A stretch of 64,000 nt of DNA from Candidatus Nanopelagicales bacterium. Its GTDB lineage: Bacteria; Actinomycetota; Actinomycetes; S36-B12. Location of the stretch: the NCBI GenBank assembly GCA_018401415.1, contig JAGYKV010000018.1:62001-126000 (forward strand), in the 5' to 3' direction. The position numbers and the translations under genes are program-made. The notes under the pieces are model-generated. The model did not search any database. It was not told the DNA's origin and saw only the letters and a program-made list of their open reading frames with translations. How positions within the stretch are numbered: position 1 is the first letter of the stretch; each line of letters opens with the position of its first letter. Shown here piece by piece: positions 21,877 through 31,300 of the stretch.

Positions 21877-23712
21877 TTAGAAGGCGGACTCTGGAATATC
21901 CATGATCTCGCCCGTTGTTGCCTCAGCGATGCTGCGTTCGGCGGCAATGAGTGGCAAGCGGTTGCGAGCGAACCAGCGGGCTGACTCGACCTTGCCGGTG
22001 TAGAAGTCACGGTCACGATCACTGGGGTCATTTGCCAGCGCCGCGAGGGCAACTTCGGCCTGGCGAACCAGAAGCCAGCCAATGATCAAATCACCGGAGG
22101 CCATGAGCAGGCGAGTGGAGTTCAAGCCCACCTTGTAGATCTCGGTGATGTTCTCCTGCGAGGCCATGGCCCATTGGCCCATGGCACCCAAGATCCCCTG
22201 AACATTTTCCAGCGCTTGACCTAGTAGTTCGCGCTCAACGGAGAGTTGCCCCGAGCCTTCATCACCTTTGACTGTCTCGGTGATCTGCTGAGCCAGGAAG
22301 CTAATTGACTTGAACTGATCCTTCACCATTTTGCGGAAGAAGAAGTCCAGACCCTGAATGGCGGTGGTGCCTTCATAGAGGGTGTCGATCTTGGCATCGC
22401 GCAGGTACTGCTCAATTGGGTAGTCCTGCAGGTAACCCGATCCGCCGTATGTCTGAAGTGAGACTGCAAGCATTTCATAAGAACGCTCCGAACCCACACC
22501 CTTGACAATGGGCAGCAGCAGGTCGTTGATGCGCTCAGCCATCTCGAGATCGACTGACGTGTCACCAGCGTGACCCATTTCAATCAGGTCCTGCCAGTAA
22601 GCGGTGTAAGCAACGAGTGCACGCATGCCTTCGGAGTACGACTTCTGCAACATGAGTGAACGACGAACATCTGGGTGATGTGTGATGGTGACGCGTGGTG
22701 CTGTCTTGTCGGTCATTTGGGTGAGGTCAGCACCCTGAACGCGGGTCTTGGCGTACTCGAGTGCGTTGAGGTAACCGGTGGACAGCGTTGCAATTGCTTT
22801 TGTGCCGACCATCATGCGGGCATATTCAATAACCTTAAACATTTGTGCAATGCCGTCGTGGACATCGCCCACGAGCCAACCAATTGCCGGCTCTTTCTCA
22901 CCGAATGTCATTTCGCAGGTGGTGGAAACTTTCAGGCCCATCTTCTTTTCAACGTTGGTGGCATACACACCATTGCGCTCACCAATTTCACCGGTTTCCA
23001 AATCAACGTGGAACTTGGGAACAACAAAGAGGGAGAGTCCTTTTGTTCCGGGTCCAGCGCCTTCGGGACGAGCAAGAACGAGGTGAATGATGTTGTCTGC
23101 CATATCGTGTTCGCCACTGGTGATGAATCGCTTGACACCTTCAATGTGCCACGTGCCATCGGGTTGTTCAATGGCCTTGGTGCGCCCGACACCGACATCG
23201 GAGCCGGCATCGGGTTCGGTGAGAACCATGGTGGCGCCCCATGCTTTCTCAATCATCAGTTCGGCCCAACGCTTCTGGCTGTCATTGCCCAGTGCATCGA
23301 GAATGGCGGCAAAACCGGGACCGGACATAAACAGGAATGCTCCGGGGTTTGCGCCGAGAAGCATTTCACTCGCGGCCCAACGCAGTGAAGGGGGTGCACC
23401 GGTACCGCCGAGGTGCTCGGGCAGATCCAAGCGCCACCATTCAGCATCCATAAGTGCCTTGTAGTCCTTTTTGAAATCCTCAGGCATGGTGACGGTCTTT
23501 GTTGCGGGGTCATAAACAGGAGGCACGCGATCCGAGGTATCAAAACTCTCGGCGAGCACATCGGTAGCCAAGCGATTGACTTCGTCAAGGATGTCTTTCG
23601 CGGTATCCACATCCATTTCGGAGTAGGGGCCTTTGCCCATGCGTTCACCAGCGCCAAAAACCTCGAAGAGGTTAAATTCCAAGTCCCGCTGGTTGCTCTT
23701 GTAATGCGCCAT
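21877..23712 (-). CDS. long acyl-CoA dehydrogenase (FadE-type)
   Basis: A 611-residue acyl-CoA dehydrogenase of the extended type found in beta-oxidation (C-terminal extension of ~150 residues beyond the usual 380-400). Seen: the FAD/substrate segment [13 protein letters not shown], the [11 protein letters not shown] stretch, and LYEGTTAIQ with the probable catalytic Glu. It oxidises acyl-CoA to 2-enoyl-CoA and passes electrons to ETF. I start at the ATG at 23712, with GGGAGAAG upstream, rather than at a TTG four codons earlier. The gene is divergent from an acyl-CoA ligase, with a candidate operator between them. Confidence 0.92.
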   Translation of the reverse strand: MAHYKSNQRDLEFNLFEVFGAGERMGKGPYSEMDVDTAKDILDEVNRLATDVLAESFDTSDRVPPVYDPATKTVTMPEDFKKDYKALMDAEWWRLDLPEHLGGTGAPPSLRWAASEMLLGANPGAFLFMSGPGFAAILDALGNDSQKRWAELMIEKAWGATMVLTEPDAGSDVGVGRTKAIEQPDGTWHIEGVKRFITSGEHDMADNIIHLVLARPEGAGPGTKGLSLFVVPKFHVDLETGEIGERNGVYATNVEKKMGLKVSTTCEMTFGEKEPAIGWLVGDVHDGIAQMFKVIEYARMMVGTKAIATLSTGYLNALEYAKTRVQGADLTQMTDKTAPRVTITHHPDVRRSLMLQKSYSEGMRALVAYTAYWQDLIEMGHAGDTSVDLEMAERINDLLLPIVKGVGSERSYEMLAVSLQTYGGSGYLQDYPIEQYLRDAKIDTLYEGTTAIQGLDFFFRKMVKDQFKSISFLAQQITETVKGDEGSGQLSVERELLGQALENVQGILGAMGQWAMASQENITEIYKVGLNSTRLLMASGDLIIGWLLVRQAEVALAALANDPSDRDRDFYTGKVESARWFARNRLPLIAAERSIAEATTGEIMDIPESAF

Positions 23713-23743
23713 GTCTTCTCCCAATAGCCGACGAACGGGCTAA

Positions 23744-23759
23744 GTTACCCGCCAGTAAC
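23744..23759. promoter_or_regulatory. inverted repeat between divergent fatty-acid genes
   Basis: GTTAC-CCGCCA-GTAAC, perfect 5-base arms with a 6-base spacer, lies 32-47 bp upstream of the acyl-CoA dehydrogenase start and about 105 bp before the ligase start. Size and symmetry suit a TetR-family repressor of fatty-acid degradation, but no regulator gene is adjacent. Confidence 0.4.
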
Positions 23760-23863
23760 AATGATGAAGGCTCGTGACAACTTTTGCAAGCAGAAGACCA
23801 AGGATTTGAGGAAATTCCTGATATTTCCCCACGGGGGCGCGAAAAAATGCCAGACTCCAGCGC

Positions 23864-25408
23864 ATGATCATCCATAAGAGCCCATTGCCCGATGTCGAGA
23901 TCCCCAATATCCCGATTACCGAATTTATCCTCCGAGAAGCCGATCGGGTGCCCGATCGAGAAGCCCTCATCGATGGCCCCACCGGGCGCAGTTACACCTA
24001 CGGTCAACTCAAGGGCATGATCCATGCGTTTGCCGGCGGCCTTGCCGCACGTGGATTAGGAAAAGGCGACACCATCGCACTGATGGCACCCAATATCCCC
24101 GAGTTCGCGGTTGTGTTTCACGGAGCTGCTGTTGCAGGCGTGGCCGTCAGCACCATTAACCCGACGTACACCGCTGACGAAGTGCGTTTCCAACTCAATG
24201 ACTCACAAGCGAAACTTCTGATCACCATTGGGCTATTTGCAGACACAGCGAAAGCTGCCATTGAAGGAACGGGTGTTTCCGAAATTGCAATCATCGGTGA
24301 CGCAATTGAAGGCACAATCGCGGTCACTGAATTATTCGGTGCACCCATTCCCCAGGTAGACATTGATCCTGCCACCCAAGTTGTTGTGCTTCCTTATTCT
24401 TCGGGTACCACAGGTCTTCCGAAGGGTGTCATGCTCACGCATCGCAACCTGATTGCGAACCTGATGCAGTGCGAAGACGCTCTCGATGTCGCCGATGGTG
24501 AAGTGGTGCTCGCCGTTCTTCCGTTCTTCCACATTTACGGCATGCAAGTTCTTATGAACGAATTCCTTTCCCGGGGCTCCACGATTGTGACCCTTCCACG
24601 TTTTGATTTGGAACAAGCACTGGGAATCATTCAAGATCGCAAGATCACTCGATTCTTTGCGGTCCCACCAATTGTTTTGGCTCTTGCCAAGCACCCACTC
24701 GTTGACAAGTACGACCTGTCGAGTTTGAAGCAGGTGTTCTCGGGCGCTGCTCCACTGAGTGCGGAGTTGGGCGAAGAAGCAGCAAAGCGAATCGATTGCG
24801 ATGTTGTTCAAGGGTTCGGCATGACCGAGCTCTCACCCGTCAGTCACATTTCACCTGTAGGCAAATCAAAGCCGGGAACCGTGGGTATCACCGCCCCGAA
24901 CACCGAGACTCGCATTGTCGATCCCGAAACCGGCGAGGATCAGGATGCGGGTGGAGTGGGTGAACTCTGGGTGCGTGGACCGCAGGTCATGCTCGGATAT
25001 CTGAATAACCCCGAAGCGACAGCGATCACGATTGACCCGGATGGTTGGCTCAAGACCGGAGACATGGCCATGATCGACTCCGAAGGCTTTGTCACAATTG
25101 TTGATCGGCTCAAGGAACTGATCAAATACAAGGGCTTCCAGGTCGCTCCCGCTGAACTTGAGGCGTTCTTACTCACCCACCCGGCAATTGCCGATGCCGC
25201 TGTAATCGGCGTCCCCGACGACGAGGCCGGTGAGATCCCTCGCGCTTTTGTGGTGGTCAAGGCGGGTCAAGAAGTCACCGCCGAGGAGATTACCGAGTTC
25301 ATGAAAGGCCATGTCGCCTCCTACAAGGTGATCACCGACATTGTGTTCATTGACGAAGTTCCCAAGAGCGCTTCAGGCAAAATCTTGCGGAGAATGCTGA
25401 AGAACTAA
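23864..25408 (+). CDS. acyl-CoA ligase (4-coumarate:CoA ligase / FadD-like)
   Basis: A 514-residue ANL-superfamily ligase. Seen: P-loop YSSGTTGLPKGV, the VLPFFHIYG segment, the GFGMTELSP adenylate motif, the hinge GWLKTGDMAMID...DRLKELIKYKG, and the C-terminal PKSASGKILRR with catalytic Lys. It activates a carboxylic acid with ATP and CoA. The pattern is that of the 4-coumarate:CoA ligase group, which in bacteria often acts on medium or long fatty acids; its divergence from an acyl-CoA dehydrogenase favours fatty acids. Start ATG chosen at the first Met. Confidence 0.9.
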   Translation: MIIHKSPLPDVEIPNIPITEFILREADRVPDREALIDGPTGRSYTYGQLKGMIHAFAGGLAARGLGKGDTIALMAPNIPEFAVVFHGAAVAGVAVSTINPTYTADEVRFQLNDSQAKLLITIGLFADTAKAAIEGTGVSEIAIIGDAIEGTIAVTELFGAPIPQVDIDPATQVVVLPYSSGTTGLPKGVMLTHRNLIANLMQCEDALDVADGEVVLAVLPFFHIYGMQVLMNEFLSRGSTIVTLPRFDLEQALGIIQDRKITRFFAVPPIVLALAKHPLVDKYDLSSLKQVFSGAAPLSAELGEEAAKRIDCDVVQGFGMTELSPVSHISPVGKSKPGTVGITAPNTETRIVDPETGEDQDAGGVGELWVRGPQVMLGYLNNPEATAITIDPDGWLKTGDMAMIDSEGFVTIVDRLKELIKYKGFQVAPAELEAFLLTHPAIADAAVIGVPDDEAGEIPRAFVVVKAGQEVTAEEITEFMKGHVASYKVITDIVFIDEVPKSASGKILRRMLKN

Positions 25409-25473
25409 CCTGCATTCGGCTAATTCCGTGGGTCGGGAACTCCAACGTGCCTAAATCTGAGCAGAATAGGGGA

Positions 25474-25974
25474 ATGTCCAAGTCCACTCAAGCCTCCGTG
25501 GGTGATTGGGTCGGCTCCAAGACTCCTATTTCGCCGGCAATTTCCATGGATGCCGGCCCCAGATTCTTGGCTTATGCCGGATTGGTCACGGGAGCGTGGT
25601 CAGCGGTGTTGAGTTTGATCGTTTACGCATTCGCTCGATTAATTGGTGTGCCGCTAGAGGTTGATACCGATCGACTACCGGTCATGGTTCCGTGGGTTGC
25701 CATAATTATTGTTCCATTGGCTGCCGCCGAAATAGGTGCCATGGCGTCTTTATTGGCTCGCGGCCTTCCGCATGCGCGTCAAATAGTTTTTTGGGCGGGC
25801 ACGGTCATTGCTATCGCATCTTTGGCCTTCCCGATCATGCGCTCAGAACTTGTATCGACCGCAATATGGCTCTCCATTCCGCACCTGATCACCTGGTTCC
25901 TGGTGGTTCCACAGATCGCGCGAATCATTGGAGACACTGAGCCGGGTGCTCGTGTTGATCGAGTGGTTCTCTAG
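25474..25974 (+). CDS. small actinobacterial membrane protein (DUF6069-like)
   Basis: About 166 residues from the ATG at 25474; an in-frame GTG at 25447 would add nine residues. A short hydrophilic N-terminus is followed by four predicted transmembrane helices (starting near LVTGAWSAVLSLIVYAF, VPWVAIIIVPLAAAEIGA, QIVFWAGTVIAIASLAF and IWLSIPHLITWFLVVP). The layout resembles the DUF6069 group of four-helix actinobacterial proteins; this is a weak family call. It ends immediately before the phosphoribosyltransferase gene with no gap, so it is probably in the arabinose-donor operon. Function unknown. Confidence 0.6.
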   Translation: MSKSTQASVGDWVGSKTPISPAISMDAGPRFLAYAGLVTGAWSAVLSLIVYAFARLIGVPLEVDTDRLPVMVPWVAIIIVPLAAAEIGAMASLLARGLPHARQIVFWAGTVIAIASLAFPIMRSELVSTAIWLSIPHLITWFLVVPQIARIIGDTEPGARVDRVVL

Positions 25975-26871
25975 GTGAGCACACCGCGATCATTGCCGGT
26001 GGCGGCATTTGTTGCGCTACGGCCACGGCAGTGGGCCAAGAACGTTCTCGTTTTTGCAGCGCCTTTAGCCGCGGGAAAGATTTTCGAGCCAGATGTTTTC
26101 TGGCCCAGCATTGGAGCTTTCGTTGCCTTCTGTTTGATTTCCAGCGCAACCTATTTGATAAATGATATTCGCGATGCTGCGAGTGATCGTGAGCATCCAA
26201 TCAAATTCCGTAGGCCGATTGCGGCAGGTGAACTATCGGTACCCGTTGCAACAACCATGGCGATTGTTCTCGCTGTGGTTTCACTTGTTGGTTCCTATTT
26301 CATTGCCCCGGCGTTGGCAGGAGTGATTTTTGCCTATGCAGTATTCACGCTGGCCTACTCGCTGGCGCTCAAGCACGAGCCTGTTATCGAGCTCGCACTG
26401 TTGTCCATGGGCTTCTTGCTGCGCGCGGTGGCGGGTGGCGCCGCATCTGGTCTTCCGATATCCCAGTGGTTCTTAATCGTTGCAGGATTCGGTTCTCTAT
26501 TTATGGCTGCAGGTAAGCGATACAGCGAGCTCAAAAGAGAAGAAGATTCAGGAATAGACAAGAGCGCCACACGGCGCAAAGCACTGAATGGATACACCCT
26601 GGGCTACCTGCGATTCGTGTGGTCCGTGGCTGCTGCCGTTGCAATCATGGGATATGCCCTGTGGGCATTTGATGTTGCGCAAACACCATCATCTCTGCCC
26701 TGGGCGGAGTGGAGCCTGCTGCCTTTCGTGCTTGCGATCTTGCGTTATGGGGTTGTCATCGATAAAGGTGACGCTGAAGCACCCGAAGACGCCGTGTTAG
26801 GAGACAAGGTTCTTATGCTCCTTGGATTAGCGTGGTTAATCCTTTTTGGTTTAGGGGCACTTGGCGTATGA
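25975..26871 (+). CDS. decaprenyl-phosphate phosphoribosyltransferase (UbiA superfamily)
   Basis: A 298-residue UbiA-type prenyltransferase homologous to mycobacterial Rv3806c, which joins phosphoribosyl pyrophosphate to decaprenyl phosphate at the membrane. Seen: the first Asp-rich motif NDIRDAASDREHP (Asp residues bind Mg-PRPP), FRRPIAAGELS following it, and about nine membrane helices. Start is GTG. The stop overlaps the DprE1 ATG by 4 bp. With DprE1 and DprE2 this makes decaprenyl-phosphoryl arabinose, the donor for cell-wall arabinan; no arabinosyltransferase is in the window. Confidence 0.9.
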   Translation: MSTPRSLPVAAFVALRPRQWAKNVLVFAAPLAAGKIFEPDVFWPSIGAFVAFCLISSATYLINDIRDAASDREHPIKFRRPIAAGELSVPVATTMAIVLAVVSLVGSYFIAPALAGVIFAYAVFTLAYSLALKHEPVIELALLSMGFLLRAVAGGAASGLPISQWFLIVAGFGSLFMAAGKRYSELKREEDSGIDKSATRRKALNGYTLGYLRFVWSVAAAVAIMGYALWAFDVAQTPSSLPWAEWSLLPFVLAILRYGVVIDKGDAEAPEDAVLGDKVLMLLGLAWLILFGLGALGV

Positions 26872-28217
26872 CCACCACACCATTGAACAATCCGCAACCA
26901 CTTTCGGGTTGGGGTCGTGCCATGACTTCTGTCGCGAACTTTGTTCCCGCCCACCACCCGGAAGAAATGTCGCAATACATACGTTCCGCAGGGTCGCGCG
27001 GCGTACTCGCCCGAGGTTTGGGTCGTTCATATGGAGATGCCGCACAGTCGGGCGGTGCCACCGTTTTTGACATGACGACATTCAATAACTTCACCCTTAA
27101 TCCTGAGAACATGACAGTCACTGCTGATGCAGGTGCCAGTATCGATTCAATTCTCCGGGAAATTGTTCCACTGGGTTTCTTTGTTCCCGTCACGGCAGGA
27201 ACCCGAATCATCACTGTGGGTGGGGCGATCGCGGCAGATATACACGGCAAAAATCACCACCTCGATGGCAGTTTTGGTGCGCACGTTCTAGAGATCACTC
27301 TGATTGACGGACTCGGAGATATTCGTGTTCTCACCCCCGCGTCACCGGAATTCTGGGCGACCATCGGTGGCATGGGACTTACCGGAGTGATTGTGTCCGC
27401 GACATTTACAGTCATACCAATTCAAAGTTCCTATATTTCAGTTGATACCGAGCGAGGTAAAGACCTCGACGATGTCATGTCTCGCATGATTGAACGCGAC
27501 GACGAATATAAGTACAGCGTCGCGTGGATTGACTCCGTGGCGACTTCTGGACGCGGTGTCATTACCCGCGGTGATCACGCAACACTGGAGGAGTGCCGGC
27601 TCGACGGTGTCGCACACCCCCAGGACTACGACCCGAAGAAAATCGCGACAGCCCCCGGGCTCGTTCCATCCGGTCTGCTTAACCGGTGGAGTGTTCGTGC
27701 ATTCAATGAAGCGTGGTACCGCAAGCACCCAACCCACCGGGTAGGCGAACTACAAGGAATAGGCGGATTTTTTCACCCACTTGATGGCGTGCAGGAGTGG
27801 AATCGAATCTATGGTCCCAAGGGGTTCTTGCAATACCAATTTCAGGTTCCTGACTCGGCCGGCTATCTGGTGGAGTTGTCATTACGCAAGTTGCGTGAGG
27901 TGGGAACATTGAGTTTCTTGACGGTACTCAAGCGTTTTGGACCCGGTAATGATGGCATGTTGTCCTTTCCGCAAGCCGGCTGGACATTAGCGGTCGATGT
28001 ACCTGCAGGTGTTCCCGCACTCGGGCGGGCACTTGATGAACTCGACGCACTCGTGGCAGCAGAAGGTGGCCGCTTGTATCTTGCGAAGGACTCGCGCCAG
28101 TCACCTTCCATGTTTGCCCGTACCTATCCCCGACTCGATGAATGGCGAGAAATACGCAATCGTCTCGACCCGAACCATGTTTTTGTATCTGACCTATCTC
28201 GACGACTCGCTATCTGA
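26868..28217 (+). CDS. dprE1: decaprenylphosphoryl-beta-D-ribose oxidase
   Basis: A 449-residue FAD enzyme that oxidises the 2'-OH of decaprenylphosphoryl ribose. Seen: FAD-binding half with GLGRSYGDAAQ and GKNHHLDGSFG, substrate half with FLTVLKRFGPGN and LAKDSRQSP, whose Lys407 corresponds to the catalytic Lys418 of M. tuberculosis. At the position of Cys387, the covalent target of benzothiazinones, this protein has Ala375 (GWTLAVDVP in place of GWNICVDFP). Starts by 4-bp overlap with the phosphoribosyltransferase gene; 6 bp separate it from dprE2. Confidence 0.93.
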   Translation: MTTTPLNNPQPLSGWGRAMTSVANFVPAHHPEEMSQYIRSAGSRGVLARGLGRSYGDAAQSGGATVFDMTTFNNFTLNPENMTVTADAGASIDSILREIVPLGFFVPVTAGTRIITVGGAIAADIHGKNHHLDGSFGAHVLEITLIDGLGDIRVLTPASPEFWATIGGMGLTGVIVSATFTVIPIQSSYISVDTERGKDLDDVMSRMIERDDEYKYSVAWIDSVATSGRGVITRGDHATLEECRLDGVAHPQDYDPKKIATAPGLVPSGLLNRWSVRAFNEAWYRKHPTHRVGELQGIGGFFHPLDGVQEWNRIYGPKGFLQYQFQVPDSAGYLVELSLRKLREVGTLSFLTVLKRFGPGNDGMLSFPQAGWTLAVDVPAGVPALGRALDELDALVAAEGGRLYLAKDSRQSPSMFARTYPRLDEWREIRNRLDPNHVFVSDLSRRLAI

Positions 28218-28223
28218 AAGGCA

Positions 28224-28988
28224 ATGGAAATGATGGATGCACTAGGTGAACCCCAGTCAGTCTTGGTTCTTGGAGGTACGAGTGAAATCGCACTTGCCAC
28301 CATTAAGTGCCTGCCACGCCAGCGATTACGTCGAGTTTTATTGGCCGGTCGGCCATCACCTGCACTTGACACAGCGGTGACCGAATTACAAGCCATGAAT
28401 ATTGCTGGAGTGGAAAGCATTGAGTTTGATGCCAAGAACACGGATTCACATGGTGCCATCATCGATGCAGCTTTCGATGTCTCCGACATTGATTTGGTCA
28501 TTCTCGCATTCGGTGTTCTAGGTGATCAGATGGACGCAGAGGCGGATCCTCGACACGCGGTGGAGATTGCCACGGTCAACTACACCGGCGCGGTGAGCGC
28601 GGGTTTGCATGTTGCGCGACGGCTCAGGAATCAAGGTCACGGCGCACTCGTGGTTCTTTCCAGCGTTGCAGGTGATCGCGCTAGGCGTTCGAATTACGTT
28701 TATGGATCGACAAAAGCAGGACTTGATGCATTTGCTCAAGGCCTCGATGCAGCACTAGCTGGCACCGGAGCCCATGTGTTGATCGTGCGCCCCGGAATGG
28801 TGCGCACCAAAATGACAACTCATTTGCCCGAGGCACCCATGACCACCGACCCGGAAGATGTTGCAAAAGTAATTGTGAGTGCGTTGCGCAAGGGCAAAAG
28901 CACGGTTTATGCACCCGGTCCACTGAGGTTTGTCATGGCGGGTCTGAAGATTCTTCCAAAACAGGTTTTCCGCAAATTACCCTCATGA
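28224..28988 (+). CDS. dprE2: decaprenylphosphoryl-2-keto-ribose reductase
   Basis: A 254-residue SDR that completes epimerisation of the ribose to arabinose donor. Seen: an altered glycine motif LGGTSEIA at the N-terminus, characteristic of DprE2, the catalytic YGSTKAG (Tyr-x3-Lys), and a hydrophobic C-terminus FVMAGLKILPKQVFRKLP consistent with membrane association. Last gene of the unit; the following SDR gene is convergent with a 22-bp gap. Confidence 0.9.
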   Translation: MEMMDALGEPQSVLVLGGTSEIALATIKCLPRQRLRRVLLAGRPSPALDTAVTELQAMNIAGVESIEFDAKNTDSHGAIIDAAFDVSDIDLVILAFGVLGDQMDAEADPRHAVEIATVNYTGAVSAGLHVARRLRNQGHGALVVLSSVAGDRARRSNYVYGSTKAGLDAFAQGLDAALAGTGAHVLIVRPGMVRTKMTTHLPEAPMTTDPEDVAKVIVSALRKGKSTVYAPGPLRFVMAGLKILPKQVFRKLPS

Positions 28989-29010
28989 GCAACTTTCACA
29001 AATTGAGCGA

Positions 29011-29739
29011 CTAGGTGCGCATCATTTCGCCGATTGTTGCGCCGCCATCGAGAACGAATTCGGTTCCGGTACTAAAGGTGGCATCGGCCACCAAAAAAAG
29101 TGTCATGGCGGCAACTTCAGAGGGCTGACCGATGCGGGGAATGGGACGGCGCGAGAAGCCCACATCAAGCCCTGCGGTCATGGGAGTTTCAATGGGTCCA
29201 GGGTGCACCGACACCACCCGAATCTTGTATTGCGCCAGATCCAAAGCGGCCGACTTGGTCAGTCCGCGAACACCCCACTTGCTGGCTACGTAGGCACCTA
29301 ATTGGGAGTAACCCATGAGACCCGCGGTGGAACTCATGTTGACGATCACGCCGCCGCCCGCGCGTTTCATGGAATCGGCAACATGGCGAATACCGAGGAA
29401 TGTTCCGGTGAGGTTGATGCCAATCACTCGATTCCATTCATCAAGGTCGCAGGTATCCAGGGGAGTGAAACCGACAACGCCGGCGTTATTAATCAAAATA
29501 TCCACCGGACCGTAAGTTTTTTCAGCAAAGGCAATTGCTGCTTGCCAATCAGTTTCGCTGGTGACATCAAGGTGTTGGTAGGCACCGCTGACTTCCTCGG
29601 CAAGTGCTTGACCCTCTTCATCGAGGAGATCACAGACCACGATCTTCGCGCCCTCAGCAGCAAGTACTCTGGCGTCTTCAGCGCCAATGCCCCTGGCGCC
29701 ACCGGTGATTAATGCGACCTTGCCATCAAGTTTTCCCAT
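29011..29739 (-). CDS. SDR-family oxidoreductase (3-alpha/20-beta-hydroxysteroid dehydrogenase-like)
   Basis: A 242-residue classical SDR with TGGARGIG (cofactor), NNAG, catalytic Ser in NMSSTAG and AYVASKWG (Tyr-x3-Lys). An Asp in VCDLLDEEG after beta-2 favours NAD(H) over NADP(H). Overall it resembles bacterial 3-alpha/20-beta-hydroxysteroid dehydrogenases and other FabG paralogues; the real substrate is unknown. It stands alone, convergent with dprE2 and downstream of nothing obviously related. Confidence 0.85.
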   Translation of the reverse strand: MGKLDGKVALITGGARGIGAEDARVLAAEGAKIVVCDLLDEEGQALAEEVSGAYQHLDVTSETDWQAAIAFAEKTYGPVDILINNAGVVGFTPLDTCDLDEWNRVIGINLTGTFLGIRHVADSMKRAGGGVIVNMSSTAGLMGYSQLGAYVASKWGVRGLTKSAALDLAQYKIRVVSVHPGPIETPMTAGLDVGFSRRPIPRIGQPSEVAAMTLFLVADATFSTGTEFVLDGGATIGEMMRT

Positions 29740-29783
29740 GTCTCAACCATAAGCATTAATGATTGAGGATTCCTGTCGAGTTA

Positions 29784-30620
29784 CTATTTTTTCTTGAGAA
29801 CGCCTTCAAGTTCCTGTGGTGTGAATGGTCCGTAGGAACCCTCACCCGTGGTGAAGTGGAAAAGCGCAACAGAGAAAATCGAACGGAGTGCGTTACCAAG
29901 AACGGCAGAGATCATGAGCAGCAAGATCCCGATCCCCAGCAACACTAGACCTAAGCTCACCGAGGCGCCTGAACCCGTGAGGAGGAAAATTCCACCGACG
30001 ATCAGCGCAATGGCGGGTAAAACAATGATAAGCAACCGAAGTCCAATTCTAATTCCACCGGTGACCTGTGTCCCCCACTTCTCTTTCACCATGGAAACGG
30101 AAGATTTCAGAGCCTGAACGGCTCCTTGCCCTTTGAGCATGATGAACGGCGTGACAAATAACGTCACGATTGACCATGCAGCTGCACCAATTGCGGCGAG
30201 GAGGTTGCCGGCAATCGCTGCTCCACCATTGTTATTTCCTCGGAGCAAGCCGAGGAGTGCTGAGACAGCCGCTTGAATCAAGGACCACAAGAACAGAGCA
30301 CCTATACGACCAAATGCTTTACCAAATCCATGCCCGAGTGAGGAGTCACGACCGGCGAGTTCTTCGTCCACCGCGGCAACCAATGCAGCACCCGAAATGG
30401 TGAACGAGAGGTTTATGAAAATCAGGCCGATGGCAGCCACCACGATTGCCCATACGTTGATTTCCTCAACGGCTAGGACGAGCGCTCCACCACCGAAAAC
30501 CAGAAATGGAATAAGTGCTAGCAAGAAGCCAATGATCGGGAACCATAGGAAATACTTATTTTCCTTGAGCAGTCCCCAACTCTTATTACTGAGTGCTTTG
30601 CCGTCTGCCCATTTACCCAT
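29784..30620 (-). CDS. DUF6159-family membrane protein
   Basis: A 278-residue protein with five or six predicted membrane helices and a short amphipathic N-terminus (SWGLLKENKYFLWFPIIG) typical of the DUF6159 family. It contains Gly/Ala-rich helices and ends in a charged tail. No catalytic motif is visible and the family has no assigned function. It lies 16 bp upstream of nothing on its strand except the SMR pair before it (30637 onward), with which it may be co-transcribed. Confidence 0.7.
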   Translation of the reverse strand: MGKWADGKALSNKSWGLLKENKYFLWFPIIGFLLALIPFLVFGGGALVLAVEEINVWAIVVAAIGLIFINLSFTISGAALVAAVDEELAGRDSSLGHGFGKAFGRIGALFLWSLIQAAVSALLGLLRGNNNGGAAIAGNLLAAIGAAAWSIVTLFVTPFIMLKGQGAVQALKSSVSMVKEKWGTQVTGGIRIGLRLLIIVLPAIALIVGGIFLLTGSGASVSLGLVLLGIGILLLMISAVLGNALRSIFSVALFHFTTGEGSYGPFTPQELEGVLKKK

Positions 30621-30636
30621 GAGCGCATGTTACTCA

Positions 30637-30957
30637 CTAGTGCTGCGCAAATAATTCGATAATCAGAATTCCCACCAGAATCAGACCGATGCCCGCAAGC
30701 ATGACTTTTGTGAGGGGCTCCTTGTAAATGACACGGCTCAAAATTGCCGTGAGAGCAACGCCCACCGCTGCCCAAATACCGTATGCAATCCCCAGTGGAA
30801 TTCCTTCGCGCAGTGAAAGCGCCAAGAGGGTGAATGCAAAAACATAGCCGCCACCAACCACGGCATACATTTTTCGATTGCCACGCGCGGCAGCTTTGAG
30901 TGACAAAGTCGCACCGACTTCACCTAAAATCGCGAGTGCCAGGAACACGTACCCCAT
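30637..30957 (-). CDS. small multidrug resistance (SMR) protein, pair member 2
   Basis: A 106-residue, four-helix SMR transporter. The helix-1 Glu in ALAILGEVGATLSLKAA is the proton/substrate-coupling residue of the family, and GIAYGIWAAVGV matches helix 3. It begins 1 bp after the stop of a second SMR gene, so the two probably form an obligate heterodimer (EbrAB/YkkCD type) exporting cationic compounds or guanidinium-type metabolites. Confidence 0.88.
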   Translation of the reverse strand: MGYVFLALAILGEVGATLSLKAAARGNRKMYAVVGGGYVFAFTLLALSLREGIPLGIAYGIWAAVGVALTAILSRVIYKEPLTKVMLAGIGLILVGILIIELFAQH

Positions 30958-30958
30958 G

Positions 30959-31300
30959 TCAGGTTACTTCCTGTTCATTCTTTTGTGGGTGTGAACCGAG
31001 CTCAACAAGAAGAACCCCACCCATGATGAAGACAATTCCCAAGCCCATGAGTCCTGTAAGTGGTTCACCGAAAATCGCCGCAGCGAGTAGGGCCGTAAGT
31101 GCAACTCCGGTAGCCGCCCAAATTCCGTAGGCAACTCCGAGGGGCAAACCAAGACGCAGCCCACGATCAAGTAGAACAATCGCAATGGAGTAACCAATGG
31201 CAACCCAGATGTACCACCACGGGTTCTCCACGGCGGCCTTTAAGGCGAGTGAGCCAGAAACCTCAGCAATGATCGCCGCAGTCAGAACGACCCACTTCAT
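30959..31300 (-). CDS. small multidrug resistance (SMR) protein, pair member 1
   Basis: A 113-residue SMR protein with four helices, coupling Glu in AAIIAEVSGSLALKAA and the helix-3 motif GVAYGIWAATGV. The ATG at 31300 is chosen; a TTG six codons upstream is possible. It differs from its neighbour in loop charge, as expected for a heterodimer with fixed, opposite topologies. I looked for a guanidine riboswitch in the leader and did not recognise one. Confidence 0.88.
   Translation of the reverse strand: MKWVVLTAAIIAEVSGSLALKAAVENPWWYIWVAIGYSIAIVLLDRGLRLGLPLGVAYGIWAATGVALTALLAAAIFGEPLTGLMGLGIVFIMGGVLLVELGSHPQKNEQEVT

Noticed and set aside
22675-23388. 237-residue open frame antisense to the acyl-CoA dehydrogenase
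   Set aside because: It lies wholly opposite a well-supported conserved gene and has the amino-acid composition of a shadow frame.
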